Source of the DNA: an uncultured Steroidobacter sp.
GTDB lineage: Bacteria; Pseudomonadota; Gammaproteobacteria; Steroidobacterales; Steroidobacteraceae
Direction: 5' to 3'
Assembly: GCA_946478975.1 (NCBI GenBank)
Contig: CAMLEO010000012.1
Span: 1-50,600, forward strand
Length of the DNA: 50,600 bases
The translations under genes were made by a program, and so were the position numbers. How positions within the stretch are numbered: the first letter of the stretch is position 1; every line of letters starts with the position of its first letter. The notes beneath the pieces were generated by a model. It saw only the letters and a program-made list of their open reading frames with translations, did not search any database and had not been told where the DNA came from. Shown here one piece after another: positions 16,864 through 25,958 of the stretch.

Positions 16864-17604
16864 TCAGGTGACGACGATCGGCTGGCCGCGCGTGATGATG
16901 AGAGTGTGCTCGAATTGCGCGCCCCGGCTGCCGTCGGGCGTGCGCAATGTCCAGCCGTCGCTGCCGGTGATGGCATGAGTTGCGCGAGTGGTTAGAAACG
17001 GCTCGATCGTGATCACCATTCCTTCTTCCAGCACGGTGCGGTCGAACGGATTGACCGTGTTCGGGACCGACGGCTCCTCGTGAATGTGACGACCGACGCC
17101 ATGACCGCAAAGATTGCGAATGACTTTGAAGCCGCAGCGTTTGGCCCGGCGTTGCACGGCCCGCCCGATGTTGTTGATGAGCGCGCCGGCGCGGGCTTCC
17201 ATCATTCCTTCTTCGAGGGCCAGCCGCGTGGCACGTAACAACTGGTCGGCTTGCGAGGAAACGGCGCCGACCGCGAAGCTCGCGCCGGTATCGGCCCAGT
17301 AGCCGTCGAGCTCTGCTGAAACATCGATGTTCACCAGGTCGCCTTCGCGCAAACGCTGCTGGGACGATGGAATGCCGTGCGCGATGTGGTCGTTCACGCT
17401 GATGCAGGTTACGCCGGGAAAGCCATAGGCCAGCTGCGGTGCTGAACGAGCGCCGTGTCGATCCAGAACTTCCTTGCCGATGCCGTCGAGCTCCGCCGTC
17501 GTGATGCCCGGCGTGGCGTGCTCGCCCATGAGCCGCCGTGCCTCGGCCACGATGGCGCCGATGCGTTTGAGCCCGTCGATATCCTGTGCATCTCCGATAG
17601 ACAT
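16864..17604 (-). CDS. map: Type I methionine aminopeptidase
   Basis: A 246-residue pita-bread metallopeptidase. The metal ligands are visible: Asp in 'LVNIDVSAELDGYWADTG' (two Asp), His in 'CGHGVGRHIHEEP', Glu in 'ITIEPFLT' and Glu in 'RGAQFEHTLI'. It removes the initiator Met from new proteins. ATG 17604 is chosen because GGAGG lies five bases upstream; an upstream TTG in frame would destroy that arrangement. A second housekeeping map near rpsB/tsf is common in related bacteria, so this could be a paralogue. The product is full length. It sits upstream of arnT on the same strand but 121 bases away and is probably not part of the resistance pathway. Confidence 0.93.
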   Translation of the reverse strand: MSIGDAQDIDGLKRIGAIVAEARRLMGEHATPGITTAELDGIGKEVLDRHGARSAPQLAYGFPGVTCISVNDHIAHGIPSSQQRLREGDLVNIDVSAELDGYWADTGASFAVGAVSSQADQLLRATRLALEEGMMEARAGALINNIGRAVQRRAKRCGFKVIRNLCGHGVGRHIHEEPSVPNTVNPFDRTVLEEGMVITIEPFLTTRATHAITGSDGWTLRTPDGSRGAQFEHTLIITRGQPIVVT

Positions 17605-17675
17605 AGGCGCCTCCAAGCGTCGCGAGATTTCATACTATCATCAAAGGATCGTGCGACCGCGTGAAGGAGTGGATG

Positions 17676-18344
17676 ATGGCGGTTTATCTGCTGCAGACCT
17701 TGCTATGGATCGCTTTCATGGCTGCAGTCATTCTCTGGCCGGCAGGCACGCTGGCTTACCCCGGCGGCTGGGCGTTCATCGGACTGTTCGCTGCCGGCAG
17801 CGTCGCGATGATCCTGTGGTTGTCGAAGCACAGTCCTCGCTTGTTACGCGAGCGGATGAGCTCGCCGGTGCAGAAGGGCCAGACGCCCTGGGACCGGGTG
17901 TGGCTGTCCTCGTTCATGATCGGCTTCTTTTGCTGGCTGGCCTTCATGAGCTGGGATGCTCGGCGTTACGACTTCACTGCCATGCCGTTCTGGCTGCAGA
18001 TGCTCGGTGCCGTGCTGATCCTGCTGAACTTCGCCGGCACCTGGTGGACGTTTCGAGAGAACACCTTCGCGGCGCCGGTGGTGAAGATCCAGGAAGGGCA
18101 GAAGGTGATCGACACCGGGCCTTACGCCATCGTGCGTCATCCAATGTATGCAAGCGCGATGATCCTGTTCGTCGGCATGCCGTTGTTGCTTGGCTCCTGG
18201 TGGGGATTGGTGCTCGCACTCGTGTTCGCGCTCTCACTGGCCGTGCGCATCCTGCATGAGGAGCGAACGCTGCGGACCGAGCTGCCGGGGTATGAAAATT
18301 ATGTCGCCCGCGTGCGATATCGTGTGATGCCAGGGATCTGGTAA
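17676..18344 (+). CDS. Membrane methyltransferase, ICMT/PEMT-like
   Basis: A polytopic protein of about 222 residues with five hydrophobic segments. The C-terminal half carries the isoprenylcysteine/phospholipid methyltransferase signature: 'GPYAIVRHPMYASAMILF' and the acidic end 'HEERTLRTELPGYENY', which bind S-adenosyl-methionine at the membrane. Bacterial members methylate varied lipophilic substrates; the substrate here is unknown. Three starts are possible: GTG 17661, ATG 17673 and ATG 17676. AAGGAG at 17664-17669 is best spaced (six bases) for ATG 17676. It is transcribed away from map, from a short intergenic region. Confidence 0.8.
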   Translation: MAVYLLQTLLWIAFMAAVILWPAGTLAYPGGWAFIGLFAAGSVAMILWLSKHSPRLLRERMSSPVQKGQTPWDRVWLSSFMIGFFCWLAFMSWDARRYDFTAMPFWLQMLGAVLILLNFAGTWWTFRENTFAAPVVKIQEGQKVIDTGPYAIVRHPMYASAMILFVGMPLLLGSWWGLVLALVFALSLAVRILHEERTLRTELPGYENYVARVRYRVMPGIW

Positions 18345-18432
18345 CAACGCCGTAGGCGATTTGCTGGCTGAGCTTAGGGATTTGCTGCGTTATTTTGTGG
18401 CTCCGCACTCATGCAGTGTGCAGGGAGGGGAC

Positions 18433-20433
18433 ATGAAGAACGCTTCGAAGCGGTTGTCGCTATACCGCGCGTTAACGGTGCTCGTCGTTCTAACAGTCGC
18501 GGGATGCGGCGGCGGAGGCGGTGGAGGCGGGGGCAGTGGTCGCGCTTCGAACGGGCCGCCGGTGCTTTCGACCAGCCCGTTTTCGACCAAGCTGAACACC
18601 GACCTGCAAGGCCAGGTGTCCGCGACCGACCCGACCGGCGAGGCGCTGACGTTCACCAACACCACGAATCCTTCGAGCGGCACGCTCGTCACCTTCAGTC
18701 CCACTGGCGCCTTCACTTATCGTCCCGCGCAAGGTTTTCTCGGCGACGACAGTTTCCGAGTGCAGGTTACAGATGCGGGCGGCAACTCGGTCAGCGGCGT
18801 CGTCACGATCAACGTGCATCCGAATCGCGCACCGGTCGCAGCAAACGACGCGATGCGCGCAGACGGAACAGCACTCGCGAAGATCACAGTGCTCGCCAAC
18901 GACACCGATGCGGATTCCGATCCGTTGACGGTGACTATCGAGGAGGCGCCGCTCGCGGGCACGGCGACTGTGAACGCGGATTCGTCGATCAGCGTCAGTG
19001 CGCTGCCGGCAGGATTCAAAGGCGTCACGCGCTTCAAATATCGCATCACCGATTCGAGCTCTGCGTCAGCCATCGGCACGGTCGCAGTGTTCGTCGGTGT
19101 CGAACCCTTTCGAGCCGTCTTCGCGGGCGATCCCGCGGCGAATGGCTCATCCGAAATATATATGAGCGATTTCGTCAGCGATCCGGTTGCGCTGACTGCA
19201 GCGACCGATGGCAACATGCGACTGCGAGGCTTCGCGGCATCTCAGAACGGTGCGACGGTCGTGTATCGACGCGAGGATCAGACCAACGCCGCCAGATCCG
19301 ATCTCGGGTTCGTACGAACGGCCACGCCCACGCAGAGAGTCATGCTGCCGCTGCAGGCAGATGTGACATTGCCACTCGACGCCAGCAACGCCGACCAGTT
19401 CATCGTCAGCCCGGACGGTCAGTGGATTGCGCTGATTGCACGCGGCGGCAGCGTCGACGGTGTGTATGTTTTCAATGTCACGACCGCGGGTGCATTGGTC
19501 AAAGTCAGTCCGGCGAACACCGTGTTCGCGAGCCGGCTGCGCTTCTCGCGCGACTCTCGGAATCTGTTCTTTCTTGCATCCTCGGTTGCAGGCGGCGGCT
19601 CCAAGACGCTCTATACCGTCACACCGGCGGGGCCGAGCCCGACGGTTCCCGTGTCCGCAATCAGCGATCCCGCGACCTCGGATGACATTTCCGACTATTC
19701 GATCTCCGCGAATCAGAGCTCGATTCTGATCCAGGGCAATCGCGGCGGGCGTCAAGGCTTGTTCTTTATCGACGCGCGCCAGTTACAAACGGAGCTGCAG
19801 GTGAGTCACACGCTGGCATTCGGCGAGTCCATCGCCGCCAGCACGATCACGCTGACCGGCGGTACGATCGGCGGCTCGGTCGGGCAGCGCGTCGGCTACA
19901 CGGTTCGCACGGCATTGCTGGCGAGTCGAGCGTACGTTGCGGACGTTTCCACGACACCCAATCCGCGCGAGGTGGCGACGGGCGCCGAGGTCGTCGGGCT
20001 GCGCCCGGATGATGGCGCGTTGTTGTATTCGAAGAGCGGCCAGATTTACGAACGCGATCTCTCCAGCGGCGCGGACGCGCTGGTCGCGGCTGGCGGCAGC
20101 GCGTGGTACGACTCGACAGGAAACATCGTGCTCGTTCAGCAGGCGCAGTTTTCGGGTCTCACCCCGTATCCGGTGCTGGCGGTCACAACGCGAGGTGCTT
20201 TCGGTACTACGCAAGCCGTTGGCACGCCAGCGCAGGCGGCGCGCCTCAGCGAGGTCAGCGGCTTCGATCGCGGCGTGGCGTTGATCGCCGAAGGTTCGCC
20301 AGCCAGCCCGACGCCGGCTCGCGCACGAATCGCGCTGGTGAATGCGCTGGCGCCTGACAAGCTGCTTTATCTGGCCGATTTCTCGTCGCCGCTGCAGCTC
20401 ACATCGTCGCCCGCACAGGTCGTCGCGCAATGA
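18433..20433 (+). CDS. Lipoprotein with poly-Gly linker, Ig/cadherin-like repeats and propeller-like C-terminus
   Basis: A 666-residue lipoprotein. After a basic start comes a hydrophobic stretch ending in the lipobox 'TVAGC' with the lipidated Cys at residue 25, followed at once by nine glycines and GSG. Residues 40-230 contain tandem Ig/cadherin-type domains ('TFSPTGAFTYRPAQGFLGDD' and 'APVAANDAMRADG...VLANDTDADSDPLTV'), usually found in surface adhesins. The C-terminal 400 residues have TolB/WD-type blade signatures ('VSPDGQWIALIA', 'RFSRDSRNLFFLAS'). ATG 18433 follows a GGGAGGGG ribosome site. It probably sits in the outer membrane as a binding or scaffold protein; the ligand is unknown. 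It ends 10 bases before the convergent end of fimT. Confidence 0.8.
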   Translation: MKNASKRLSLYRALTVLVVLTVAGCGGGGGGGGGSGRASNGPPVLSTSPFSTKLNTDLQGQVSATDPTGEALTFTNTTNPSSGTLVTFSPTGAFTYRPAQGFLGDDSFRVQVTDAGGNSVSGVVTINVHPNRAPVAANDAMRADGTALAKITVLANDTDADSDPLTVTIEEAPLAGTATVNADSSISVSALPAGFKGVTRFKYRITDSSSASAIGTVAVFVGVEPFRAVFAGDPAANGSSEIYMSDFVSDPVALTAATDGNMRLRGFAASQNGATVVYRREDQTNAARSDLGFVRTATPTQRVMLPLQADVTLPLDASNADQFIVSPDGQWIALIARGGSVDGVYVFNVTTAGALVKVSPANTVFASRLRFSRDSRNLFFLASSVAGGGSKTLYTVTPAGPSPTVPVSAISDPATSDDISDYSISANQSSILIQGNRGGRQGLFFIDARQLQTELQVSHTLAFGESIAASTITLTGGTIGGSVGQRVGYTVRTALLASRAYVADVSTTPNPREVATGAEVVGLRPDDGALLYSKSGQIYERDLSSGADALVAAGGSAWYDSTGNIVLVQQAQFSGLTPYPVLAVTTRGAFGTTQAVGTPAQAARLSEVSGFDRGVALIAEGSPASPTPARARIALVNALAPDKLLYLADFSSPLQLTSSPAQVVAQ

Positions 20434-20443
20434 GGACGATCGG

Positions 20444-20932
20444 CTAAGTGCACGCCGCGCCCGTCGTCTTTCTCACCGACGGGCGTCCGGTGGCATCGAT
20501 GGTGACCCGGCGCTCTTCGGTGCCTGCTGCAGAAGGGGCGCGACAGATTCTGAAGACGGCTGAAGTCGCATCGACGCCGGTCGGTTGAAACGTGAGCGTG
20601 TTGATGCCGGCGGTCGTGATTTTCACGCCCGAGGGTTTCGCCGTCAGCCGGCGCAATGTGACATCGCTGCGAACGATCCAGCCTTGTTCCCAATTGCCGG
20701 AGGTCGCGCAAGTCTGGCCGTCCGAGGACATGCACATGGTCACCGGAGCGTTGCGTTTGATCGCCTCGCTGCGGGCAAGGTGAGCACTGGTGACCAGATC
20801 GTTGGCCGCCGACCGCAGCTGGCTGCGAAACGAGGCTTCCCGGAAAGAAGGCACCGCGATGGCCATCATCACCAGCAGCACGGCGATGGCGATCATCGAT
20901 TCGATCAACGTGAAGCCGCGCTGCGTGCTCAT
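20444..20932 (-). CDS. fimT: FimT/GspH-type minor pseudopilin
   Basis: A 162-residue pilin-like protein. The prepilin leader 'MSTQRG' is followed by 'FTLIESMIAIAVLLVMMAIA', with Glu at mature position 5; PilD would cut after Gly. The C-terminal domain has the GspH/FimT 'GWIVRSD' and 'TFQPTG' pattern, with Cys residues that could form a disulfide. It is the last gene of the minor pilin operon; its ATG overlaps the pilY1 stop (ATGA). FimT-type minor pilins take part in pilus priming and, in some species, DNA binding for competence. The symbol is by family; assignment to FimT rather than FimU is less certain. Confidence 0.85.
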   Translation of the reverse strand: MSTQRGFTLIESMIAIAVLLVMMAIAVPSFREASFRSQLRSAANDLVTSAHLARSEAIKRNAPVTMCMSSDGQTCATSGNWEQGWIVRSDVTLRRLTAKPSGVKITTAGINTLTFQPTGVDATSAVFRICRAPSAAGTEERRVTIDATGRPSVRKTTGAACT

Positions 20933-23900
20933 TTCTGGATGTACCAATAGACGCGCCGCTTGGGCTGGCTGGGCAGCGAGCTGCTCGGCACCGGCGGCTC
21001 TTCGGCGTCGATCGAAGAGTTGGCGCCGCAGCCGATACAAAACGCGACCGTTCGATCGCCCAAGTCCACCATGCCCGCGACCGGCGAGGGCGGCAGGCCG
21101 GTGTCCGGTGGCAGCAGTGCGGAGCGATCGGGAGTGCCGTTCTGGCTAGACGCGTTTGCATACGAAATCTTGTACACGCGGGCATTGCCGAGATGACTGG
21201 TGCAGGCGCCGGGCTGAGGCACATCGGGAGTGTGCGTGCTGAAGCTCACCGCGCCGAAGATGGTGATGGCCGAAGTCACCACCTGCTCGGTGGGGCGCAG
21301 TGCCAGATACCAACCTTTCTTATCGGCCAGGGCGGCGGCCGTGGGATCGGTGCTGCTCGTGATCGGCAACAGCGAATTCAGGCACATCACAGCACTGCCG
21401 CAGTTGCTGGTTTCGTTCGACAGCCAGGTGCTGTCGGACGGCCGGTCTCGCAGCTTGAAGAAATAATTCTGCACGCCGCTGGCGCGCGTGTAATAGAGCA
21501 GCGGCTTTTCGCGATCGCCGGAGCCGAACAGCAGCACGTATTCGCCGTTGTCGTCGAGGATGTCCGGAGCAAACATCAGCTTGCGATTGTCCGTGCAGGT
21601 GCTGACGGTGTTGCAGCCGAGCGAGGCGATCTTGGTGACGGTCCACGCGGACGGCGCGTCCGAGCCGATGTTTACGCGATAAACATTGCCGCCGAGATCC
21701 ACCGCATATGCGTACTTGGCCAGGCCCGTCGTGGTGTCCGGCGCGATGGCGATATCCGCGATCACGGCGCGATCGGTGTTGAGCGCTTTGAGCAGCGCGC
21801 CGGAGCTTGCATCCAGCACGTAGATCTTGTTGCCTTTGGTGGCGGACGTGCAGGAGTTCGGATCGCGATCCTCGCAGGTGTCGTAGCCGCCGCCCATCAT
21901 GATGACTGGCGATGCGCCGTTGTTATAACCCAAAACCTTGGTGGCCTTGGCGGCAGACCAGGTTTGCCCGATGCCGGTGAAGTTCGCGTCGCAGTTGGCG
22001 TCGCTGACGGTGCCGGTCGCGGGGAAGTTATCCAGGCAGCCTTTGCGCCACTTGAGCGCGACAATCGAAGGATCGCTGTTGGTGACATCGAACGCGTACA
22101 GTCCGCGTCCGCCTCGACGCATGGTGGCATAAATGGTCGTGGTGGTCGTGTCCTTATAGGCGGTCGTGGGGCCATCGATGCCGTAGGGCTTCGGCGCGGC
22201 GCCCACGGATGTGACATTCGGGAAACTGATCTGGACCGTGTTGTCGCGAAGTCGTTTGATGTTTGGGTAGAACTCCGGCGGCATGAATCCCCACAGCTCG
22301 CTGCCGGCAGCAGCCGTACCGATGGCGGCGCTTTGGTTGCCGTTGATGGCGCGGAACACGCCGTCATTGCCGCCATAGAAGACCACGACCTTCGGTGCCG
22401 CTGCCGTGCCGAAGTCGATCGCGACCGGGCGCGAGTGAACGACATCGCCGTGAACGGATGGTCGCATCGTCGTCAGGACCGTGTCGCGATTCTCATCGTC
22501 GACGTCGTCGCCGCGGGCCCACGAGATCAATGCATCGCGCTCAGTTGCCGTGGCCGCGCCCAAGCGGGCCTGAGTGATGTTTGTATTCGCAAGGTTGAAC
22601 GTGGTGAGACTGGAGCAGCTGCCTGGCGTGCAGGTCTTCAATGTGCGCGAGCCGCTGGCGCGCAGTTTGTACGCGTGTGCGCCTTTCTCCACGATGTTGC
22701 CGTCCGGGAAGTTCGAGTTCTTATAGAAGTTCGCACTGGAGCCCGCCGGCGGGATGCATTCGCCCATCGGATTGAACGACCAATAGGTGTCCGGAGTCGT
22801 CGGGGTCCAGAAACTGCGCGCGCATTCGGTTATGAAGCCAGTGAGATTGTTGACTGCAACGGCCTGGTCGGCATCAACCAGCCTCAGCACGTTGTTGACG
22901 AAACCGAGCTGATATTGTTTCAAGTTGCCGACCCAGCGCGGATAGGTGCCGGCCTGCGGACGAAACATTCCGATGTACACCTGGTTTGCGTATGCGCCTT
23001 GAGTGTTGGCGCTCACCGGCAGGCTGACCGACGCAAACACGCTGTTGACCGCCTGAATCTCGGACAGCACCTTGGTCACGGCGCCGGCGATTTCCTGGCC
23101 GGCGTTGGTGCTGGAATTCACGCCGATGTATTTACCGCCGCCGACGCCTTCGGACATGCTGAACAGCGCGCGCGTCCAGCCCGGCCCCTGGCCCGAACTG
23201 CTGGGATCGACATCGATGGCATACGTGGTCACGTTGAGGCTGCCCTGACGCATGAAGCGCGCCCATTCATCGGTGACATTGGGCTGTGAGCCGGTGGGCG
23301 ACAATGGAATCTGCGTCGTGTCGCCGCCGGCGGCCGCCAGCATGCTGTTGGCCTGTGCGATGAAGGTGCTGCTGTCCTGAGGTGCGCCGTTGCTGATGTA
23401 AACAATGTAGCTCTTGCCACACGCCGATCCGGTGGAGTTGTTGTATGTGGTCGCGCCTTTGGAGCTCAGCGCGTTGCCCGGCAACGCATAGATGTCTCGC
23501 ATCGCTGCCAACGATGCGGCAGTCGTCGCGCTGCCCGACCAATCGGCACCGGTATTGCCCGTGTAGTCGGCCTTCGCTTTGTTGTTGCCCGCGTATGGAG
23601 CGCCGCGCGAGAAGTAACGATAGGCCTCCGCCATCACCAAGCTCGACGCGCCGCCGTTGCCTTTGTCTTTGCCTACGTCCAATGCAGCGATCATCGCGGC
23701 GTACTTGCGTTTGTTCGCGGAGGTCATCGGACGGATGGCTGCTCGGATGTAGCCGCCCGATATGTTGCTGTCGGAGCTGCCGGTTTCGGCGGAGAGCATC
23801 AGCCCGATGTTGAATCGCGCCGAGCCATCGTCGTTTTCGGGCAGCGCCGCGAAGGTGGTCGAGAGCGCCGAGATTTCGTTGCTGAAGGCTTGGGTCCAGT

Positions 23901-24051
23901 TCGCAGTGTTGTCCAGGATGAACAGCACGTTGGGCAAGCCGTTCGATGCGACCGGGTTGCCGACGAACAGATCGACGTCCTCTGCGTGCGCCACGCAGTG
24001 AGCTGTCATCAGCGCCAGGATCGATGTGCTTTTCAACAACAGTGATTTCAT
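20929..24051 (-). CDS. pilY1: PilY1-type pilus tip adhesin
   Basis: A 1040-residue secreted protein with a Sec signal peptide ('MKSLLLKSTSILALMTAHCV', cut after 'AHA'). The N-terminal part is von Willebrand A-like ('NVLFILDNTANW', residues 42-52); the MIDAS motif is degenerate (D47, T49, N51 instead of DxSxS). The C-terminal half (about 540-950) is the PilY1 beta-propeller, with 'HGDVVHSRPVAIDF', 'VVFYGGNDGVFRAING', 'ELWGFMPPEF' and 'YVLDASSGALLKAL'. I do not see the canonical DxNxDG calcium loop of Pseudomonas PilY1. It caps the pilus and affects extension, adhesion and surface sensing. It lies between pilX and fimT, as in related operons. Confidence 0.9.
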   Translation of the reverse strand: MKSLLLKSTSILALMTAHCVAHAEDVDLFVGNPVASNGLPNVLFILDNTANWTQAFSNEISALSTTFAALPENDDGSARFNIGLMLSAETGSSDSNISGGYIRAAIRPMTSANKRKYAAMIAALDVGKDKGNGGASSLVMAEAYRYFSRGAPYAGNNKAKADYTGNTGADWSGSATTAASLAAMRDIYALPGNALSSKGATTYNNSTGSACGKSYIVYISNGAPQDSSTFIAQANSMLAAAGGDTTQIPLSPTGSQPNVTDEWARFMRQGSLNVTTYAIDVDPSSSGQGPGWTRALFSMSEGVGGGKYIGVNSSTNAGQEIAGAVTKVLSEIQAVNSVFASVSLPVSANTQGAYANQVYIGMFRPQAGTYPRWVGNLKQYQLGFVNNVLRLVDADQAVAVNNLTGFITECARSFWTPTTPDTYWSFNPMGECIPPAGSSANFYKNSNFPDGNIVEKGAHAYKLRASGSRTLKTCTPGSCSSLTTFNLANTNITQARLGAATATERDALISWARGDDVDDENRDTVLTTMRPSVHGDVVHSRPVAIDFGTAAAPKVVVFYGGNDGVFRAINGNQSAAIGTAAAGSELWGFMPPEFYPNIKRLRDNTVQISFPNVTSVGAAPKPYGIDGPTTAYKDTTTTTIYATMRRGGRGLYAFDVTNSDPSIVALKWRKGCLDNFPATGTVSDANCDANFTGIGQTWSAAKATKVLGYNNGASPVIMMGGGYDTCEDRDPNSCTSATKGNKIYVLDASSGALLKALNTDRAVIADIAIAPDTTTGLAKYAYAVDLGGNVYRVNIGSDAPSAWTVTKIASLGCNTVSTCTDNRKLMFAPDILDDNGEYVLLFGSGDREKPLLYYTRASGVQNYFFKLRDRPSDSTWLSNETSNCGSAVMCLNSLLPITSSTDPTAAALADKKGWYLALRPTEQVVTSAITIFGAVSFSTHTPDVPQPGACTSHLGNARVYKISYANASSQNGTPDRSALLPPDTGLPPSPVAGMVDLGDRTVAFCIGCGANSSIDAEEPPVPSSSLPSQPKRRVYWYIQK

Positions 24052-24060
24052 CGGTGAGGC

Positions 24061-24555
24061 TCAGCGACACACGGCGTCGTATTGGGATTGTGTGAGCAGC
24101 ACGCGCACCCCCTGGTGCACCTGGACCGATGCGCCGCTGCGGCTGGTGTCGGTCACGCTGGCGCTGAGGTCCCAGATGGTTTGATGGAAAGTGCTGCCGG
24201 CGACGGCGAACGTCGAGCCGAGCGTGACGCTGCTGGGCGCCGAGCCGCCGACGGCGATTTCCGAATCGCTGATGCAAGTCGGTGCCGAGAACACCACCTC
24301 ATAGTCGGGCGTGTCGTCGTTGTCGATATCGACGTTGATGCTCTGGCCCGCCGGCGAGTTCGTGAACGGCGAGCTCAACACCTGCTCGATCGCCTTGTTG
24401 GCGCCGGCAATCGCTTCGTCGCGAAATTGCATGTTGCCCACGGCGGCGAGATTCGTGGTGCTGAGATTGAATGCGCTGGTCACCAGCACGGTGATCAGCA
24501 CCAGCATGATCAGCCCCACTGCGAGCGTCGCACCTCGTTGAGAATGCATGCTCAC
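24061..24555 (-). CDS. pilX: PilX-type minor pilin
   Basis: About 164 residues. The N-terminus 'SQRGATLAVGLIMLVLITVL' is a prepilin-like hydrophobic helix with PilX_N character (RG then A-T-L-A-V rather than FTLIE); the globular part is rich in Ser/Thr/Val and ends 'VLLTQSQYDAVCR'. PilX promotes aggregation and tip-complex assembly with PilY1. GTG 24555 overlaps the pilW stop (GTGA) and has GGGAG eight bases upstream; ATG 24549 is the alternative. Ten bases separate it from pilY1. Sequence conservation in PilX proteins is low, so the call leans on helix type and gene position. Confidence 0.82.
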   Translation of the reverse strand: MSMHSQRGATLAVGLIMLVLITVLVTSAFNLSTTNLAAVGNMQFRDEAIAGANKAIEQVLSSPFTNSPAGQSINVDIDNDDTPDYEVVFSAPTCISDSEIAVGGSAPSSVTLGSTFAVAGSTFHQTIWDLSASVTDTSRSGASVQVHQGVRVLLTQSQYDAVCR

Positions 24556-25958
24556 GGAGGCGTCTCCCGGCGTGCGGAAATGTTGACCAGGCGCACGCTG
24601 GTTGTGAACACGTGCCGCTTGTAGTTGTCGTTGGCGGCGGGGATGGTGTTCGCGACAGCGCAAGTGCCGTCGGCATTGCGCTCGCCCAGGCAATAGGTGC
24701 GGTTGTCGAGATAGCCGGGTGTCCGGTCGCGGCTGCGGACCAGAATATATAACTTCACGGCCACGACGTTGGTGAGCTGCGCGGCCGTGCACGGAAGCGC
24801 GATAGTACAGCGCACGAACTCGTCGGGCGCGCCGTCGCCGCGATTGGTCGGCGATGTTTTCAACGTGGGGTCGGCCCAGTTGATCGCGCCGGCGTAGTTC
24901 ACGGGCGCACCGGAGTCGCTGATGCTGTCGATTCCCAGCACGACGCGGAATCCTTCGATGCCTTCGATCAATGCTACTGGCGCCTGCTGTGCGAGCGTGC
25001 CGCTGGAGAAGTCGAACTGCGAGCGCACCAGCGTGGGAATGACGTCGCCGGGCTGGTCTGGATGCGGGTAGTCGTGGATATAGTAGATGTTGGATATGAG
25101 CCGGCGCTTATCCGCGATCGCGCCACTGGTGATCGGCAGGGCCGCGGGCGTGCCGGTGCCCACGCAATCTTTCTTATGCAGCGGAAACGCGCTCGTGCCG
25201 AGCACGTATTCGAATGAATATGTGGTGGTGCTGTCGGGAATGATCGACCACGGCTGGCTCATGGTCGCGGTTCGAGTGCTGCCGTTGTAGCTGAGGACCG
25301 AGTTCATCTGGCCGGCGCCCGTGCCCGCTACGGTGCGCAGTGTGAGGCCCGCGTACGCGTTGTTGGTCGTCGCGGCGCTGGCGGAAAGGATCAGCGTATT
25401 GCTGGCGGCGCCTTGGGCGGTGCCGGCATTTCTCTCGGCCTTGCATGAGGACGTTTGCAAATAAAGCCGGCCTGCCACATCGGCCGGGCAGTTGCCAACG
25501 CCGGGGGCACAAGGTTCGACGTGGCGAATCGTGAGCACGTCCGTACCGTCCTTTTTTGACAGCGGCGAGACACAGGCAGTACCCGACGGCAGCACTTCGC
25601 TTGCATCCACGGCGATGCCGAGCAGATTGTTTCGATACGAGCTGGTCCAGCTGTTGAAGGGCAGGCAGGCATTTGGAATGCCGTTGGGAACATCCGGCGG
25701 TGCCGTCGTCACCGTGAAATCGTCGAACTGCGGAACGTATCCTCCCCAAAAGCCGGCATGCATCAGGTCGTCTTCGAGCAGTTGCGCGGCGATGCGGCCG
25801 TTCTCGATCAGCCCGTTGAGTTTCTCCATCTCGCGCTGACCGGCCGACGTGTTGACGAAGATGCCAATCATCGCGCCGAGGATGAGCAGCGAAATCACCA
25901 TCGAAATCATCAGCTCGATGAGCGTGAAACCGCGCTGGTGAAGGTGCGTACTGGTCAC
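24552..25958 (-). CDS. pilW: PilW-type minor pilin
   Basis: A 468-residue protein with the class III signal 'HLHQRG-FTLIELMISMVIS' and a long globular domain, the size and pattern of PilW. Later blocks ('DDLMHAGFWGGYVPQFDDF' near the N-terminal third, 'RRLISNIYYIHDYPHPD' in the last third) are typical. GTG 25958 overlaps the pilV stop as GTGA; a longer frame to 26024 would read through pilV codons. PilW belongs to the minor pilin tip complex with PilV, PilX and PilY1 and is needed to start pilus assembly. Several Cys residues in the globular part probably form disulfides in the periplasm. Confidence 0.87.
   Translation of the reverse strand: MTSTHLHQRGFTLIELMISMVISLLILGAMIGIFVNTSAGQREMEKLNGLIENGRIAAQLLEDDLMHAGFWGGYVPQFDDFTVTTAPPDVPNGIPNACLPFNSWTSSYRNNLLGIAVDASEVLPSGTACVSPLSKKDGTDVLTIRHVEPCAPGVGNCPADVAGRLYLQTSSCKAERNAGTAQGAASNTLILSASAATTNNAYAGLTLRTVAGTGAGQMNSVLSYNGSTRTATMSQPWSIIPDSTTTYSFEYVLGTSAFPLHKKDCVGTGTPAALPITSGAIADKRRLISNIYYIHDYPHPDQPGDVIPTLVRSQFDFSSGTLAQQAPVALIEGIEGFRVVLGIDSISDSGAPVNYAGAINWADPTLKTSPTNRGDGAPDEFVRCTIALPCTAAQLTNVVAVKLYILVRSRDRTPGYLDNRTYCLGERNADGTCAVANTIPAANDNYKRHVFTTSVRLVNISARRETPP

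Noticed and set aside
21193..23289. 698-codon open frame antisense to pilY1
   Set aside because: It is the mirror of a high-GC gene with clear PilY1 domains; the translation is Ala/Arg/Gly-rich without motifs or a signal peptide.
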